6,610 nucleotides of DNA from CAYWXK01 sp964462515. GTDB lineage: Bacteria; Planctomycetota; Phycisphaerae; Sedimentisphaerales; Anaerobacaceae. How positions within the stretch are numbered: position 1 is the stretch's first letter; every line of letters begins with the position of its first letter. The notes below the pieces were generated by a model that searched no databases, was not told the origin of the DNA, and saw only the letters and a list, made by a program, of their open reading frames with translations. Shown one piece after another: positions 1-5,974 of this stretch. The stretch covers positions 1-6,610 of the forward strand of contig CAYWXK010000098.1 of NCBI GenBank assembly GCA_964462515.1, written 5' to 3'. The position numbers and the translations under genes were made by a program.

Positions 1-2524
1 ACTGATTGCCTCCGTGGGCAATGTATGTCTGAGCGTAGTTGGGGTCATTGTAACCTACCTTTCCGCCGCCGGCAGCTATCCAGGTCTGCCAGATTATATC
101 GGGCGTTGTATTGGTATATCGCTCGTAATCCTCAACGACAAGGTAGTTAATTGTTGTGAAGCGCCAGACATGGCCTCGCCAGATGTTCGGCAGGTTAACC
201 TCATCGACACGCCAGTAGTAGGTCTGGCCCAATTCGAGCGTCTCAGGCGGGTCATAGCTGTTGGAGTCACGCCTGCCTCTGTATATGCTTGGCGGCGACA
301 ACGTAGCTTCGTTCACATCGTCAAAGTCAGTGCCAAAGTAAACATCATGACCGGCAAGTTTAGCCGCCTTATCCCCGGCGGACCAGCTAAGAGGCGTAAC
401 GTGTTCTACATCCTGTGTCGAACCGTTTGCTGGGCTTGGATCCCAGGCGAGCAGTAGATCGCCTCTCATAGTCTGCTTAACCTCCTGCTGTGTGAGCGCC
501 CGGTTGTAGATGCGGACATTACTAAGCCAGCCGCGCCATCGGTCACCAGCGGCATCGCCACCCATGAAAAACGGATTCTGGTCCATGGTCTTGGTGATAG
601 TGGCGGTTCCCCACTTGACACCATTGCGGTAATAGGTCAGAGTTGTTCCATCCTTGACAGCCGCATGGTGGAGCCATGTGCCGCCTAGGATGTTATCGTA
701 ATCGATAGCCATGGCGTACGTAGGGTCATCGTTATAGTACTCAAACCTGTCCGGTGTGAACTTTATGAACTGAAGCGGGGATGCGGTGCCGCCGTAGCGA
801 TTGCCCACGATCACATCAAGCGCACCGGTTCCATCGCCGTCCTGCTTGGCCCAGAATGTCCACGTGAAACCGTTGGTCAGGGTCATTGCTGGAATAATCC
901 TACCCGCACTGATGTATGCCCCGACGCCGTTATCTCCGTTAAAACTGGCGACCACCGTACCCTGCTCTGCATCGGTGTCCCAGACCGAACCATCTGGGCC
1001 AAGACCGGCACCAGGGTTATTAATCGTGCCATGATTACTATGGCCGGACCAATCAAGGGCAGTCGTCCAGGCACCTTCATCAAGCTTCCACCAGCCAAGA
1101 AGAGTAGGATCTGTGATGGGTATAGAGGGCCATGTCGTAAACCTCCAGACATCGCCCTTGATGAAGGTGTAAGGTGATGTGGTGCCAGACCTTTCATCAC
1201 TCCGCCAGTAATAGGTCTTATTGGGCAGTAAAGGTTTAAATGTATTACTGGTATCGCCGTTGGGTTTATAGTACGTAATGGTCGGTATCGCTTTGCGGTA
1301 AACACCCGTGACGGCAGCGCCACCAGCGGCAATACCGCTTATCTTGGTGAAATCGTCACTAAAATATAAATACCGGGCAGTTGCACCAAGACCTGCAGTC
1401 CAGCTAAGGACCACATTCGGGTCCACAAATTTGGCAGTATCAGGCGGAGTGGGATTATAGGCAATTAGCGGCGGAACCGTGAAGCTCCAGATATTACCTC
1501 GCCAGAGCTTATCCGGGTGTAAATCATTGACCTCATCAATCCGCCAATAGTAAGTCTTGCCTGGAGTAACAGATATTGTCTCTAACGGGTCTTGAGGATA
1601 CGTCGTTTCGCTCTGTCGGCCTTTATAGACCTTATCAGGCCCACTCAGGTCGGTGCTTTTGGCATTACTCACTTCGGCAAGATTATCAGCGAAATAAACA
1701 TCGTGCAAAGCCGCACAATCTCCCGGAGTCCATTCAAGCAACACTTCCGTCTTGGCAATCAAGCTGTTATTTGCTGGTTGGGGGTTAATTGCAAAGGGGT
1801 TAATTAATGGAAGGACCATCACCTCTGCTATCTCTGCCGCCGACAAAGCGTGGTTATAGATGCGGACATCGCTGAGCCGGCCTGACCATCGTTCTCCGAC
1901 TGCGCTTGCATCGCCACCCATGTAGAAAGGCTGGGCAACAAGTGTGGCATTGATAGTGCTGCTCCCGGAGACAACACCATTGCGATAATAGGTCAAAGTT
2001 GCTCCGTCCTTGACGACCGCATGGTGAAGCCACACACCGTCAGGGAGGACCGAATCGATAAACCCGCTGGTGTTCCCATTATTGTAGTACTCAAAATGCG
2101 TGGAGGTGAACTTGCTAAACTGTAGCGGGTCTGAAGCACCGTAGCGATTGCCCAATATCAACTCGTTTACGCCAGTTCCATCACCCACCTGCTTGGCCCA
2201 GAATGCCCAGGTAAAGTCGTTAGTCAGGGTCATTGCTGGAATAATCATACCTGCATCGACGTATGCCCCGGTGGTGTCGTTTCCGTTAAAGCTCAGGACC
2301 ACGCCACGCTCAGGGTCGGTGTCCCAGGCAGAACCACCAGGGCCAAGTCCACCGCCGGGGTTGTAGATAGTGCCATTATTGTTATTGCCGCTTAAATCAT
2401 TGGCAACATTGCCGGAGCCTTCGTCAAGCTTCCACCATCCAAGAAGCTCTGCGTTAGCCACGGTCGGAAGAACCAGCCCCAGCACCAAAACAAAAGAAAC
2501 TAAAAAAGTCAATTTTCTACACAT
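1..2524 (-). CDS. Secreted multi-domain LamG / fibronectin-III-like protein, C-terminus outside window
   Basis: An open frame of 841 codons runs from ATG at 2524 and leaves the window still open. The start follows AAGGAGG with a 6-nt spacer, and the protein begins MCRKLTFLVSFVLVLGLVLP with likely signal cleavage after ANA (residue 25). Domains in order: LamG-like jelly roll about 26-237 (LLGWWKLDEG at its start, DVRIYNHALSAAEI near its end); Fn3-like module about 243-348 (HDVYF, YYWRIDEV, WSF); a second, divergent Fn3-like module about 350-470 (YYWRSDE, VWRFTT); second LamG about 473-685; third Fn3-like module about 690-792 (HDVYF, YYWRVDEV, VWRFTT); then YLVVEDYERY opening a further domain of a type common behind such modules in Planctomycetota. 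The probable role is carbohydrate or matrix binding outside the cytoplasm; no catalytic motif is visible. Substrate and anchoring are unknown because the C-terminus is missing. It has its own promoter and long leader. Architecture is confident; function is inferred from the family. Confidence 0.93.
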   Translation of the reverse strand, partial: MCRKLTFLVSFVLVLGLVLPTVANAELLGWWKLDEGSGNVANDLSGNNNNGTIYNPGGGLGPGGSAWDTDPERGVVLSFNGNDTTGAYVDAGMIIPAMTLTNDFTWAFWAKQVGDGTGVNELILGNRYGASDPLQFSKFTSTHFEYYNNGNTSGFIDSVLPDGVWLHHAVVKDGATLTYYRNGVVSGSSTINATLVAQPFYMGGDASAVGERWSGRLSDVRIYNHALSAAEIAEVMVLPLINPFAINPQPANNSLIAKTEVLLEWTPGDCAALHDVYFADNLAEVSNAKSTDLSGPDKVYKGRQSETTYPQDPLETISVTPGKTYYWRIDEVNDLHPDKLWRGNIWSFTVPPLIAYNPTPPDTAKFVDPNVVLSWTAGLGATARYLYFSDDFTKISGIAAGGAAVTGVYRKAIPTITYYKPNGDTSNTFKPLLPNKTYYWRSDERSGTTSPYTFIKGDVWRFTTWPSIPITDPTLLGWWKLDEGAWTTALDWSGHSNHGTINNPGAGLGPDGSVWDTDAEQGTVVASFNGDNGVGAYISAGRIIPAMTLTNGFTWTFWAKQDGDGTGALDVIVGNRYGGTASPLQFIKFTPDRFEYYNDDPTYAMAIDYDNILGGTWLHHAAVKDGTTLTYYRNGVKWGTATITKTMDQNPFFMGGDAAGDRWRGWLSNVRIYNRALTQQEVKQTMRGDLLLAWDPSPANGSTQDVEHVTPLSWSAGDKAAKLAGHDVYFGTDFDDVNEATLSPPSIYRGRRDSNSYDPPETLELGQTYYWRVDEVNLPNIWRGHVWRFTTINYLVVEDYERYTNTTPDIIWQTWIAAGGGKVGYNDPNYAQTYIAHGGNQ
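470..1108 (-). repeat. Second LamG module of the large gene, internal duplicate
   Basis: This segment encodes the second LamG module (about residues 473-685) and repeats the first module at about 1814-2449. Both have LLGWWKLDEG, an NRYG loop, a TLTYYRNGV strand and an FMGGDA/YMGGDA turn. At nucleotide level a 24-nt stretch is identical (876-899 and 2223-2246). Retention of exact DNA matches suggests fairly recent duplication or ongoing gene conversion between modules. Confidence 0.8.
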
Positions 2525-2536
2525 AATAAACCTCCT

Positions 2537-2578
2537 TCAAAGAGAATTTAAAAAATACCTTATGTTTTGGCCACACAC
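2537..2578 (-). other. Possible 13-codon leader ORF ahead of the large LamG gene
   Basis: A GTG start (complement of 2576-2578) sits 8 nt after AAGGAG (complement of 2587-2592) and reads VCGQNIRYFLNSL to a TGA whose final A (2537) is the first A of the AAGGAGG that serves the LamG gene. Translation would pass through the hairpin at 2565-2583, so it could in principle couple to downstream initiation. The homologous leader at 4033-4110 has no matching ORF. Chance is a realistic explanation. Confidence 0.15.
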
Positions 2579-2583
2579 CAAAA
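2565..2583 (-). promoter_or_regulatory. Leader hairpin 1, shared with the other LamG gene
   Basis: TTTTGG (2565-2570) pairs with CCAAAA (2578-2583) around a 7-nt loop. It lies 41 nt upstream of the start codon. A related 7-bp hairpin at 4074-4092 lies 42 nt upstream of the PEP-CTERM LamG gene; both carry GGCCACA at the same place. Conserved position suggests a leader element or shared ancestry; no ligand or function is known. Confidence 0.45.
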
Positions 2584-2742
2584 CACTCCTTGTCCTAAAC
2601 AGACATCAATAGCATTTAGTTTTGAGTTTTTCTTATGTCTGTTTCGGACAATCTTCACATAAATAATCAAAAAAACTCAAAAGATATACACCCTCACTTT
2701 ATCTTAGCACGGTTTTTATAAGATTTGGTTACACTCCTTGTC
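2584..2742. repeat. Direct repeat ACACTCCTTGTC, two copies
   Basis: ACACTCCTTGTC occurs at 2584-2595 and 2731-2742, 147 nt apart, and the match continues as YTAAA for 16 of 17 bases in total. On the transcribed strand the core reads GACAAGGAGTGT, so each copy holds a Shine-Dalgarno-like AAGGAG. The downstream copy overlaps arm A of the interleaved inverted repeats. It may be a leftover of local duplication or a repeated binding motif. Confidence 0.5.
2591..2683 (-). promoter_or_regulatory. Two interleaved inverted repeats in leader 1 (possible pseudoknot or switch)
   Basis: Arm A (2591-2607) pairs with A' (2636-2652), 16 of 17 positions, core AAACAGACAT/ATGTCTGTTT. Arm B (2621-2632, TTTTGAGTTTTT) pairs perfectly over 12 bp with B' (2672-2683). 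The order is A-B-A'-B', so each hairpin holds one arm of the other in its loop. As RNA this could form an H-type pseudoknot (connecting segments of 13, 3 and 19 nt) or two exclusive states. It lies between promoter P1 and the ribosome binding site. No known riboswitch class is recognised. Confidence 0.6.
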
Positions 2743-2834
2743 TTAAAAATTCTAATACGAATCGCTCACCGAAACGTAATACAATCGTCTTCGAGGTATA
2801 AGCTTTCCCTGGCCTTTCCTGCCTCACCCGATAA

Positions 2835-2864
2835 TATAGTCTTTGGCCCTTTTTTAGGACTATA
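2835..2864 (-). promoter_or_regulatory. Small hairpin near the 5' end of leader 1
   Basis: TATAGTC (2835-2841) pairs perfectly with GACTATA (2858-2864) around a 16-nt loop, about 15 nt downstream of the predicted transcription start from P1. On the transcript the loop contains an A-run. Function is unknown, and a 7-bp stem in AT-rich DNA could be chance. Confidence 0.3.
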
Positions 2865-2886
2865 ACCTCTAAATTTTACAATCTTA

Positions 2887-2915
2887 TTTATACCAAACTC
2901 GCCGGCCCGTTTCAA
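2887..2915 (-). promoter_or_regulatory. Promoter P1 (sigma70-like) for the large LamG gene
   Basis: On the minus strand: -35 TTGAAA (2915-2910), 17-nt spacer, -10 TATAAA (2892-2887) preceded by TGG, an extended -10. Expected start is near 2880, giving a leader of about 355 nt. AAATTTAC directly before the -35 box and TTTGGTATAAA at the -10 box are shared with P2, and AAATTTAC and TGGTATAAA with P3. No start site has been mapped. Confidence 0.7.
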
Positions 2916-2950
2916 GTAAATTTTGCTAAAATTTCAGTTTTTTTCGGAAT

Positions 2951-3144
2951 ATTGGCTGTAATAAGCCCTTCCGAAGCCCAAAACCGACATTTATCAGCCG
3001 CAATTGTGGAGGATTTATCCGTCAGAAATTTGGCGGATTTATCTGCTTTTCTGCGGGATATAGCTTACATCGAGTATCGAGCATCGCTTGTCCGCCGTAG
3101 CTTCAGCGAAGACGGAAGTATCGAGAATAAACCGGACTACCCAT
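2951..3144. repeat. Intergenic stretch with 24-bp periodicity and a REP-like palindrome
   Basis: ATTTATC recurs at 2989, 3013 and 3037, exactly 24 bp apart. The first two 24-bp units match at about 17 of 24 bases and the third is weaker. At 3091-3116 an imperfect palindrome (TCCG...CTTC-AGC-GAAG...CGGA) resembles REP-type elements. An open frame from TTG at 2952 to 3146 on the plus strand crosses this and shows the period as 8-residue steps (DLS motifs), but it has no ribosome binding site and ends in the terminator region, so I treat the stretch as non-coding repeat DNA. Confidence 0.4.
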
Positions 3145-3188
3145 AAAAACAACCGGGGCCTATACCGAACTGGTCGGTATAGGCCCCG
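3145..3188 (-). terminator. Intrinsic terminator of the PEP-CTERM LamG gene
   Basis: A perfect 15-bp GC-rich stem (3154-3168 with 3174-3188) closes a 5-nt loop. On the minus strand it is followed by GTTGTTTTTATGG, a U-tract in the RNA. It begins 43 nt after the TAA at 3232. The downstream gene therefore needs its own promoter, consistent with P1. Confidence 0.92.
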
Positions 3189-3231
3189 AACTGATACAAA
3201 AGTACCGGTTAACTGACACTTTTAGAAAGTA

Positions 3232-4032
3232 TTAGCGTTTCCTGCGGATGCCGAGCAAAGTCATTCCACCAAGGCTCAGCAGAGCAATTGTTGCTGGCTC
3301 GGGGACTATTGCCCTAACTTCATCATACGTTAGTGCCTGGTCATAGATGCGCACGTCGCTGAGGGCGCCTGACCATCGTTCGCCCCCTGCATCGCCGCCC
3401 ATATATAAAGGCAGGACAACAAGTTCGGTATCGGTAATGCTACCTAAAGTCTCAACAAGCTCACCATTGAGATTGAAACGATAATAGGTCATAATTGAGC
3501 CAAACTCTCCTCCCTCCTTGACGACCACATGGAAAAGCCATTCACACGCAGGGATGTCCGTGTAATTGATTTTCCCGGTGATGTTCCCCTGATTGTAGAA
3601 CTCAAAGTTCGTGGGCGTGAACTTGGCAAAATTTAGATCGATTGAAGCACCGTGGCGATTGCCTAACATCGTCTCGTTTATGCCACCTCCATCCTCGAAC
3701 TGCATGGCCCAGAATGCCCAGGTAAAGTCCTGGTCCAGCGTCAATGGTCCAATAATCATACCGGCATCGACGTATGCTCCCATAGAGTCGTTTCCACTAA
3801 ACCTCAGGACCATACCGCGTTCAGGGTCATTAACCCAGGTGGAACAAAGGTAACAACTTTGGACGTTATAGATAGTGCCGTCATGATTGTTGCCGCTTAT
3901 ATCATGGGCAACGTTGCCGGTACCTTCGTTAAGCGGCCACCAGCCCAGAGGCTCAACTGTAGCGATAGCCCTGCCGGCGGTAAACAGGCCCAGCAATAAA
4001 ACAACAAAACTAACTAACAATCTCTTACACAT
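3232..4032 (-). CDS. PEP-CTERM sorting-signal protein with one LamG domain
   Basis: The product is 266 aa. Residues 1-24 form a signal peptide (MCKRLLVSFVVLLLGLF, likely cut after AIA). A single LamG-like module spans about 28-240: LGWWPLNEGTGNVAHDISG at the front, TWAFWAMQ, GNRHGAS, and DVRIYDQALTYDEV at the end. The last 24 residues are a canonical PEP-CTERM signal: VPEP at about 243, a hydrophobic helix, then GIRRKR. Such proteins are known to be processed by an exosortase and released or anchored at the envelope; no exosortase is in this window. I start at ATG 4032, which follows GGAGGAG with a 7-nt spacer and aligns with the MCRKL start of the large LamG gene. The upstream in-frame GTG at 4050 would place the Shine-Dalgarno inside the gene. 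The protein is closest to the first LamG module of the neighbouring large gene (25 identical nt at 3705-3729 and 2194-2218). Binding target unknown. Confidence 0.93.
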   Translation of the reverse strand: MCKRLLVSFVVLLLGLFTAGRAIATVEPLGWWPLNEGTGNVAHDISGNNHDGTIYNVQSCYLCSTWVNDPERGMVLRFSGNDSMGAYVDAGMIIGPLTLDQDFTWAFWAMQFEDGGGINETMLGNRHGASIDLNFAKFTPTNFEFYNQGNITGKINYTDIPACEWLFHVVVKEGGEFGSIMTYYRFNLNGELVETLGSITDTELVVLPLYMGGDAGGERWSGALSDVRIYDQALTYDEVRAIVPEPATIALLSLGGMTLLGIRRKR

Positions 4033-4063
4033 AATAATACTCCTCCTCACTTATAGGTCAAAA

Positions 4064-4092
4064 CAAAGCTTTGCTTTGGCCACAAGCCAAAG
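4064..4092 (-). promoter_or_regulatory. Leader hairpin 2 and adjacent palindrome
   Basis: CTTTGGC (4074-4080) pairs with GCCAAAG (4086-4092) around the loop CACAA, 42 nt upstream of the start codon. This is the positional counterpart of the hairpin at 2565-2583. Next to it, CAAAGCTTTG (4064-4073) is a perfect 10-bp palindrome close to the ribosome binding site. It could modulate translation initiation, but this is inference. Confidence 0.45.
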
Positions 4093-4103
4093 ACCACGTT
4101 CTT

Positions 4104-4154
4104 TTTGACAAACACCCACAACCTTAACAATCGTTGGTTCGTATTTGTCTCAAA
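4104..4154 (-). promoter_or_regulatory. Weak inverted repeat in leader 2, possible counterpart of leader 1 arm A
   Basis: TTTGACAAACAC (4104-4115) and GTATTTGTCTCAAA (4141-4154) pair with a 2-nt bulge and one mismatch. The element starts 72 nt upstream of the start codon, against 67 nt for arm A in leader 1. The interleaved second stem of leader 1 has no clear counterpart. It is probably a diverged homologous leader. Confidence 0.3.
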
Positions 4155-4225
4155 CAATACAACTAAACAAGCAACAGGAATCTTCACCAAACCTGCGCTT
4201 GTTAAATAACTTTTTACGGGGGCTT

Positions 4226-4300
4226 GCTCTCTCTCCTCTGAGAAAGCTGCTGAGAGCTTTCAACCAAAACCATAAAAGCCGTGCTCTCAGGACGAAGCAC
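4226..4300 (-). promoter_or_regulatory. Cluster of competing stems in leader 2
   Basis: Several exclusive pairings share segments here. GAAAGCT/AGCTTTC (4242-4248 with 4255-4261) is a perfect 7-bp hairpin. CTGAGAGC/GCTCTCAG (4250-4257 with 4283-4290) is perfect over 8 bp. GCTCTC (4226-4231) can pair with GAGAGC (4252-4257), and GTGCT (4281-4285) with AGCAC (4296-4300). On the minus strand GCTTTTATGG follows the last hairpin, a weak U-run. The arrangement is attenuator-like, but stability was not computed. Confidence 0.35.
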
Positions 4301-4336
4301 CCTCTATCCACTTTTTTACCACATCCAGTTTGCCTA

Positions 4337-4366
4337 TTTATACCAAATCAACTACATTCTTGTCAA
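4337..4366 (-). promoter_or_regulatory. Promoter P2 (sigma70-like) for the PEP-CTERM LamG gene
   Basis: On the minus strand: a perfect -35 TTGACA (4366-4361), 18-nt spacer, -10 TATAAA (4342-4337) with TGG before it. Expected start is near 4330, giving a leader of about 300 nt. It is the best consensus match of the three related promoters. The upstream flank is AT-rich (AAATTTAC and A/T runs), like an UP element. Confidence 0.78.
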
Positions 4367-4500
4367 GTAAATTTTTACAAAATTTCAGTAATTTTTTGAT
4401 TAAACCCTCCTAAAACCTGTAACTTCTGCATTTACAAGACCTTACGGCGTTCCTATCAAGAAACCCTCACCAAAAAATTTTGTTGCGATTATTATTTTTT
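4337..4500. repeat. Dispersed promoter/upstream block, copy 2
   Basis: This stretch aligns with 6021-6165 from the -10 box of P2 outward for roughly 150 bp. The best-conserved part is 4419-4453, matching 6082-6116 at 32 of 35 positions (GTAAC...TTACAAGACCTTACGG). Copy 2 carries about 20 extra bp at 4372-4394 between two GTAA(A)TTTTT repeats, consistent with slippage deletion in the other copy. Similarity ends at the -10 box on the gene side. A shorter third copy lies around 2887-2945. Confidence 0.75.
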
Positions 4501-4671
4501 TACCTATCTTCTCAGCAAAAACCATTTTCAGCGCAAAAACGCCCCATTTATGAAAAACTCGAAATCAAAAAAGAAATCTCCTGTTACCCTGAATTTGGGT
4601 GTGACCAGCATACCTAACCCAACTTTCGCAGACAGGTATTAAAATCGACACTTTCGATAGCGCCAGTAAGG
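4501..4671. other. AT-rich intergenic stretch without a recognised gene
   Basis: I see no gene here. Two small inverted repeats are present: TTGGGT (4595-4600) with ACCCAA (4617-4622), and ATCGA/TCGAT (4644-4658). Neither has a U-tract that would make it a terminator. The part next to the transposase remnant may be more of the same decayed element. Confidence 0.4.
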
Positions 4672-4926
4672 TCAGTTTCCACCACAAAGCTGACCATTTA
4701 GCTGATGACTGTATATCTTCGGTGGCGGCTGCTTCGGCAATTTCACATTAAGCTTGTCTAATATTATCCGGTGTTCAAGTTCCGGCTGCTGCGTTTTACC
4801 GCTGTCTGCATCAAATGCCTCCAGTGTTTTACGCTATGAGTCTTCCTGTGATGAGGTTATTTCACCCAGATACAGCACCGTCCGCTGCCGAGCTATCCTG
4901 AGCAACAAGCTCAAGCGAAACACCAC
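4672..4926 (-). pseudogene. Decayed IS transposase N-terminal fragment (IS1634/IS4-like)
   Basis: Reading the minus strand from about 4926 gives ...LLLRIARQRTVLYLGEI, then TSSQEDS, an in-frame TAG at 4836-4834, then RKTLEAFDADSGKTQQ, and later a TGA at 4674-4672. The pattern QR-V-LYLGEI-xSQ-xxxW-RKT-LE-F is, as I recall it, the N-terminal signature of IS1634-type (DDE, IS4 superfamily) transposases. The TAG falls where that family has Trp, so it is one base from TGG. Nothing of the catalytic domain is present, and no clear start codon, terminal inverted repeat or target duplication is seen. The remnant lies between the prepilin gene and the P2 upstream block. The assignment rests on a short motif from memory; a remnant of another gene is possible. 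Confidence 0.55.
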
Positions 4927-5053
4927 ATCAAGAATTAAAGGTTGGGCTGATTTACTTTGTCACTTCACCTCCCTTCTCTTTAGTTGAGCCACAGATAGAG
5001 CGTTCCAAAATGTGATGCAATTCATATATTCTTGTTCTCTCAACCACTGTCGA

Positions 5054-5890
5054 TTAAGGCGTATAACCCAGTTTACCCCACACGGCCCTCTGCACCTTGT
5101 GCAAATCCTCGTTTCCAGGCGACGAAGATAAACTGCCTTGACGGCCCGTGTTTTGCCAATAGTCGTAGTCCATCTTCGCAATCTTTATCGTACGAGGGTC
5201 TTTCCACTTCCAGTATTCACTTCGCCCGTCTGCTAAAGCGAAGTTTGTCCCGTCTCCGTGTCGCGCTGTAATTTGGTCCCACCATCTTTCCTGGTCGTAC
5301 CAGACGGTCCAGCTCGCCGGACTTAGCCGACCTTCATCAAGAAAAACCGCCCTCTCGCCTGGCCTGCGAATCTGCGTTCTATTTCTAAGTACCTGCCCCT
5401 CGGCTCCGGGTATCGCATCGTAACCATTCATAGAGTCAACTATAGCATAAGTTACGACCTCTCCACGCACACCGGTCGGGCACTTATAAAGTTTTATGTT
5501 CGGGCAGTATTTAAATAGCAGTCCGGACGTGATTCCCTGTATTTGTTGTTGTTCTGATGCACCGCTGCCCGGCCAATAAACCCAACAAGTGCCGTCTTTG
5601 TTAAAGCCGCCGGTGCTCGTATTACCGCTGACTATCTTGCCGTCGTTATCATCCGCATACAAAGTCCATGCAAGCGCCAATTGCTTCAGATTGTTAAGAC
5701 AAACTGCACGTTTACCTTGCTCTCTGGCGCGATTTAGTGACGGCAGCAATATCGCCATCAATAATGCAATAATTGCAATCACAACCAGAAGCTCGATCAG
5801 TGTAAAAGCGCAACTGATGCGGGGGCTACGCTTGTGGTTCGCCAGGCACACCGAGTCTTTGAGACTGTGACCAACTGCTCTTTTTCCCAT
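5054..5890 (-). CDS. Prepilin-type N-terminal cleavage/methylation protein with H-X9-DG motif
   Basis: The product is 278 aa. The start ATG at 5890 follows AAAAGGAGA with a 9-nt spacer. Residues 1-28 form a long basic leader ending in Ala. Prepilin peptidase would cut between A28 and F29, before FTLIELLVVIAIIALLMA, leaving Glu at mature position 5 (E33). Ala rather than Gly at -1 is common in this lineage. Next come LNNLKQLALAWTLYADDNDGK (64-85, joined here to the stalk helix), a cysteine motif YKCP (135-138), and HGDGTNFALADG (211-222), the exact H-X9-DG spacing of the planctomycete pseudopilin-like family. Members are thought to be inner-membrane anchored, type II secretion or pilus-like proteins, present as many paralogues per genome. 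Precise role and partner are unknown. No secretion genes adjoin it, and it has its own promoter P3 and an attenuator-like leader. I see no terminator directly after its stop. Confidence 0.93.
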   Translation of the reverse strand: MGKRAVGHSLKDSVCLANHKRSPRISCAFTLIELLVVIAIIALLMAILLPSLNRAREQGKRAVCLNNLKQLALAWTLYADDNDGKIVSGNTSTGGFNKDGTCWVYWPGSGASEQQQIQGITSGLLFKYCPNIKLYKCPTGVRGEVVTYAIVDSMNGYDAIPGAEGQVLRNRTQIRRPGERAVFLDEGRLSPASWTVWYDQERWWDQITARHGDGTNFALADGRSEYWKWKDPRTIKIAKMDYDYWQNTGRQGSLSSSPGNEDLHKVQRAVWGKLGYTP

Positions 5891-5922
5891 TGCCCGGAAT
5901 CTCCTTTTTGCTACAATACCAT

Positions 5923-5968
5923 AAAAACAGCGTTACCGGAGGCGCAGAAACCTGCCCTCTGGCTAACG
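5923..5968 (-). terminator. Terminator-like hairpin inside leader 3 (possible attenuator)
   Basis: A long imperfect stem (5968-5931 on the minus strand) pairs CGTTA...TAACG at the base, then CC/GG, GAGG/CCTC and GCAG/CTGC around the loop GTTT. It is followed by CTGTTTTTATGG, a U-tract almost the same as the one after the confirmed-looking terminator at 3145-3188. It lies between P3 and the prepilin start codon, about 30 nt before the gene, so read-through would be needed for expression. Confidence 0.6.
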
Positions 5969-5974
5969 TGAGTT

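Noticed and set aside
14..457. 147-codon plus-strand open frame
   Set aside because: It is antisense to the third Fn3-like module and the tail of the large gene, has no recognisable domain and no ribosome binding site.
883..1332. 149-codon minus-strand open frame inside the large LamG gene
   Set aside because: It lies in a different frame of the same strand as the LamG/Fn3-like reading, which has clear domains, a signal peptide and a ribosome binding site. It is an overlap artefact.
2700..2880. Cyclic-di-GMP or other known riboswitch in leader 1
   Set aside because: The purine-rich stretch near 2790-2835 looked suggestive, but I could not match the conserved core of any known class. A covariance-model search would decide.
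2952..3146. 64-codon plus-strand frame from TTG
   Set aside because: There is no Shine-Dalgarno, the sequence is made of a 24-bp degenerate repeat and a palindrome, and no family is recognised.
4754..4987. 77-codon plus-strand frame
   Set aside because: It is antisense to the transposase-like reading, which gives a recognisable motif; this frame gives none.
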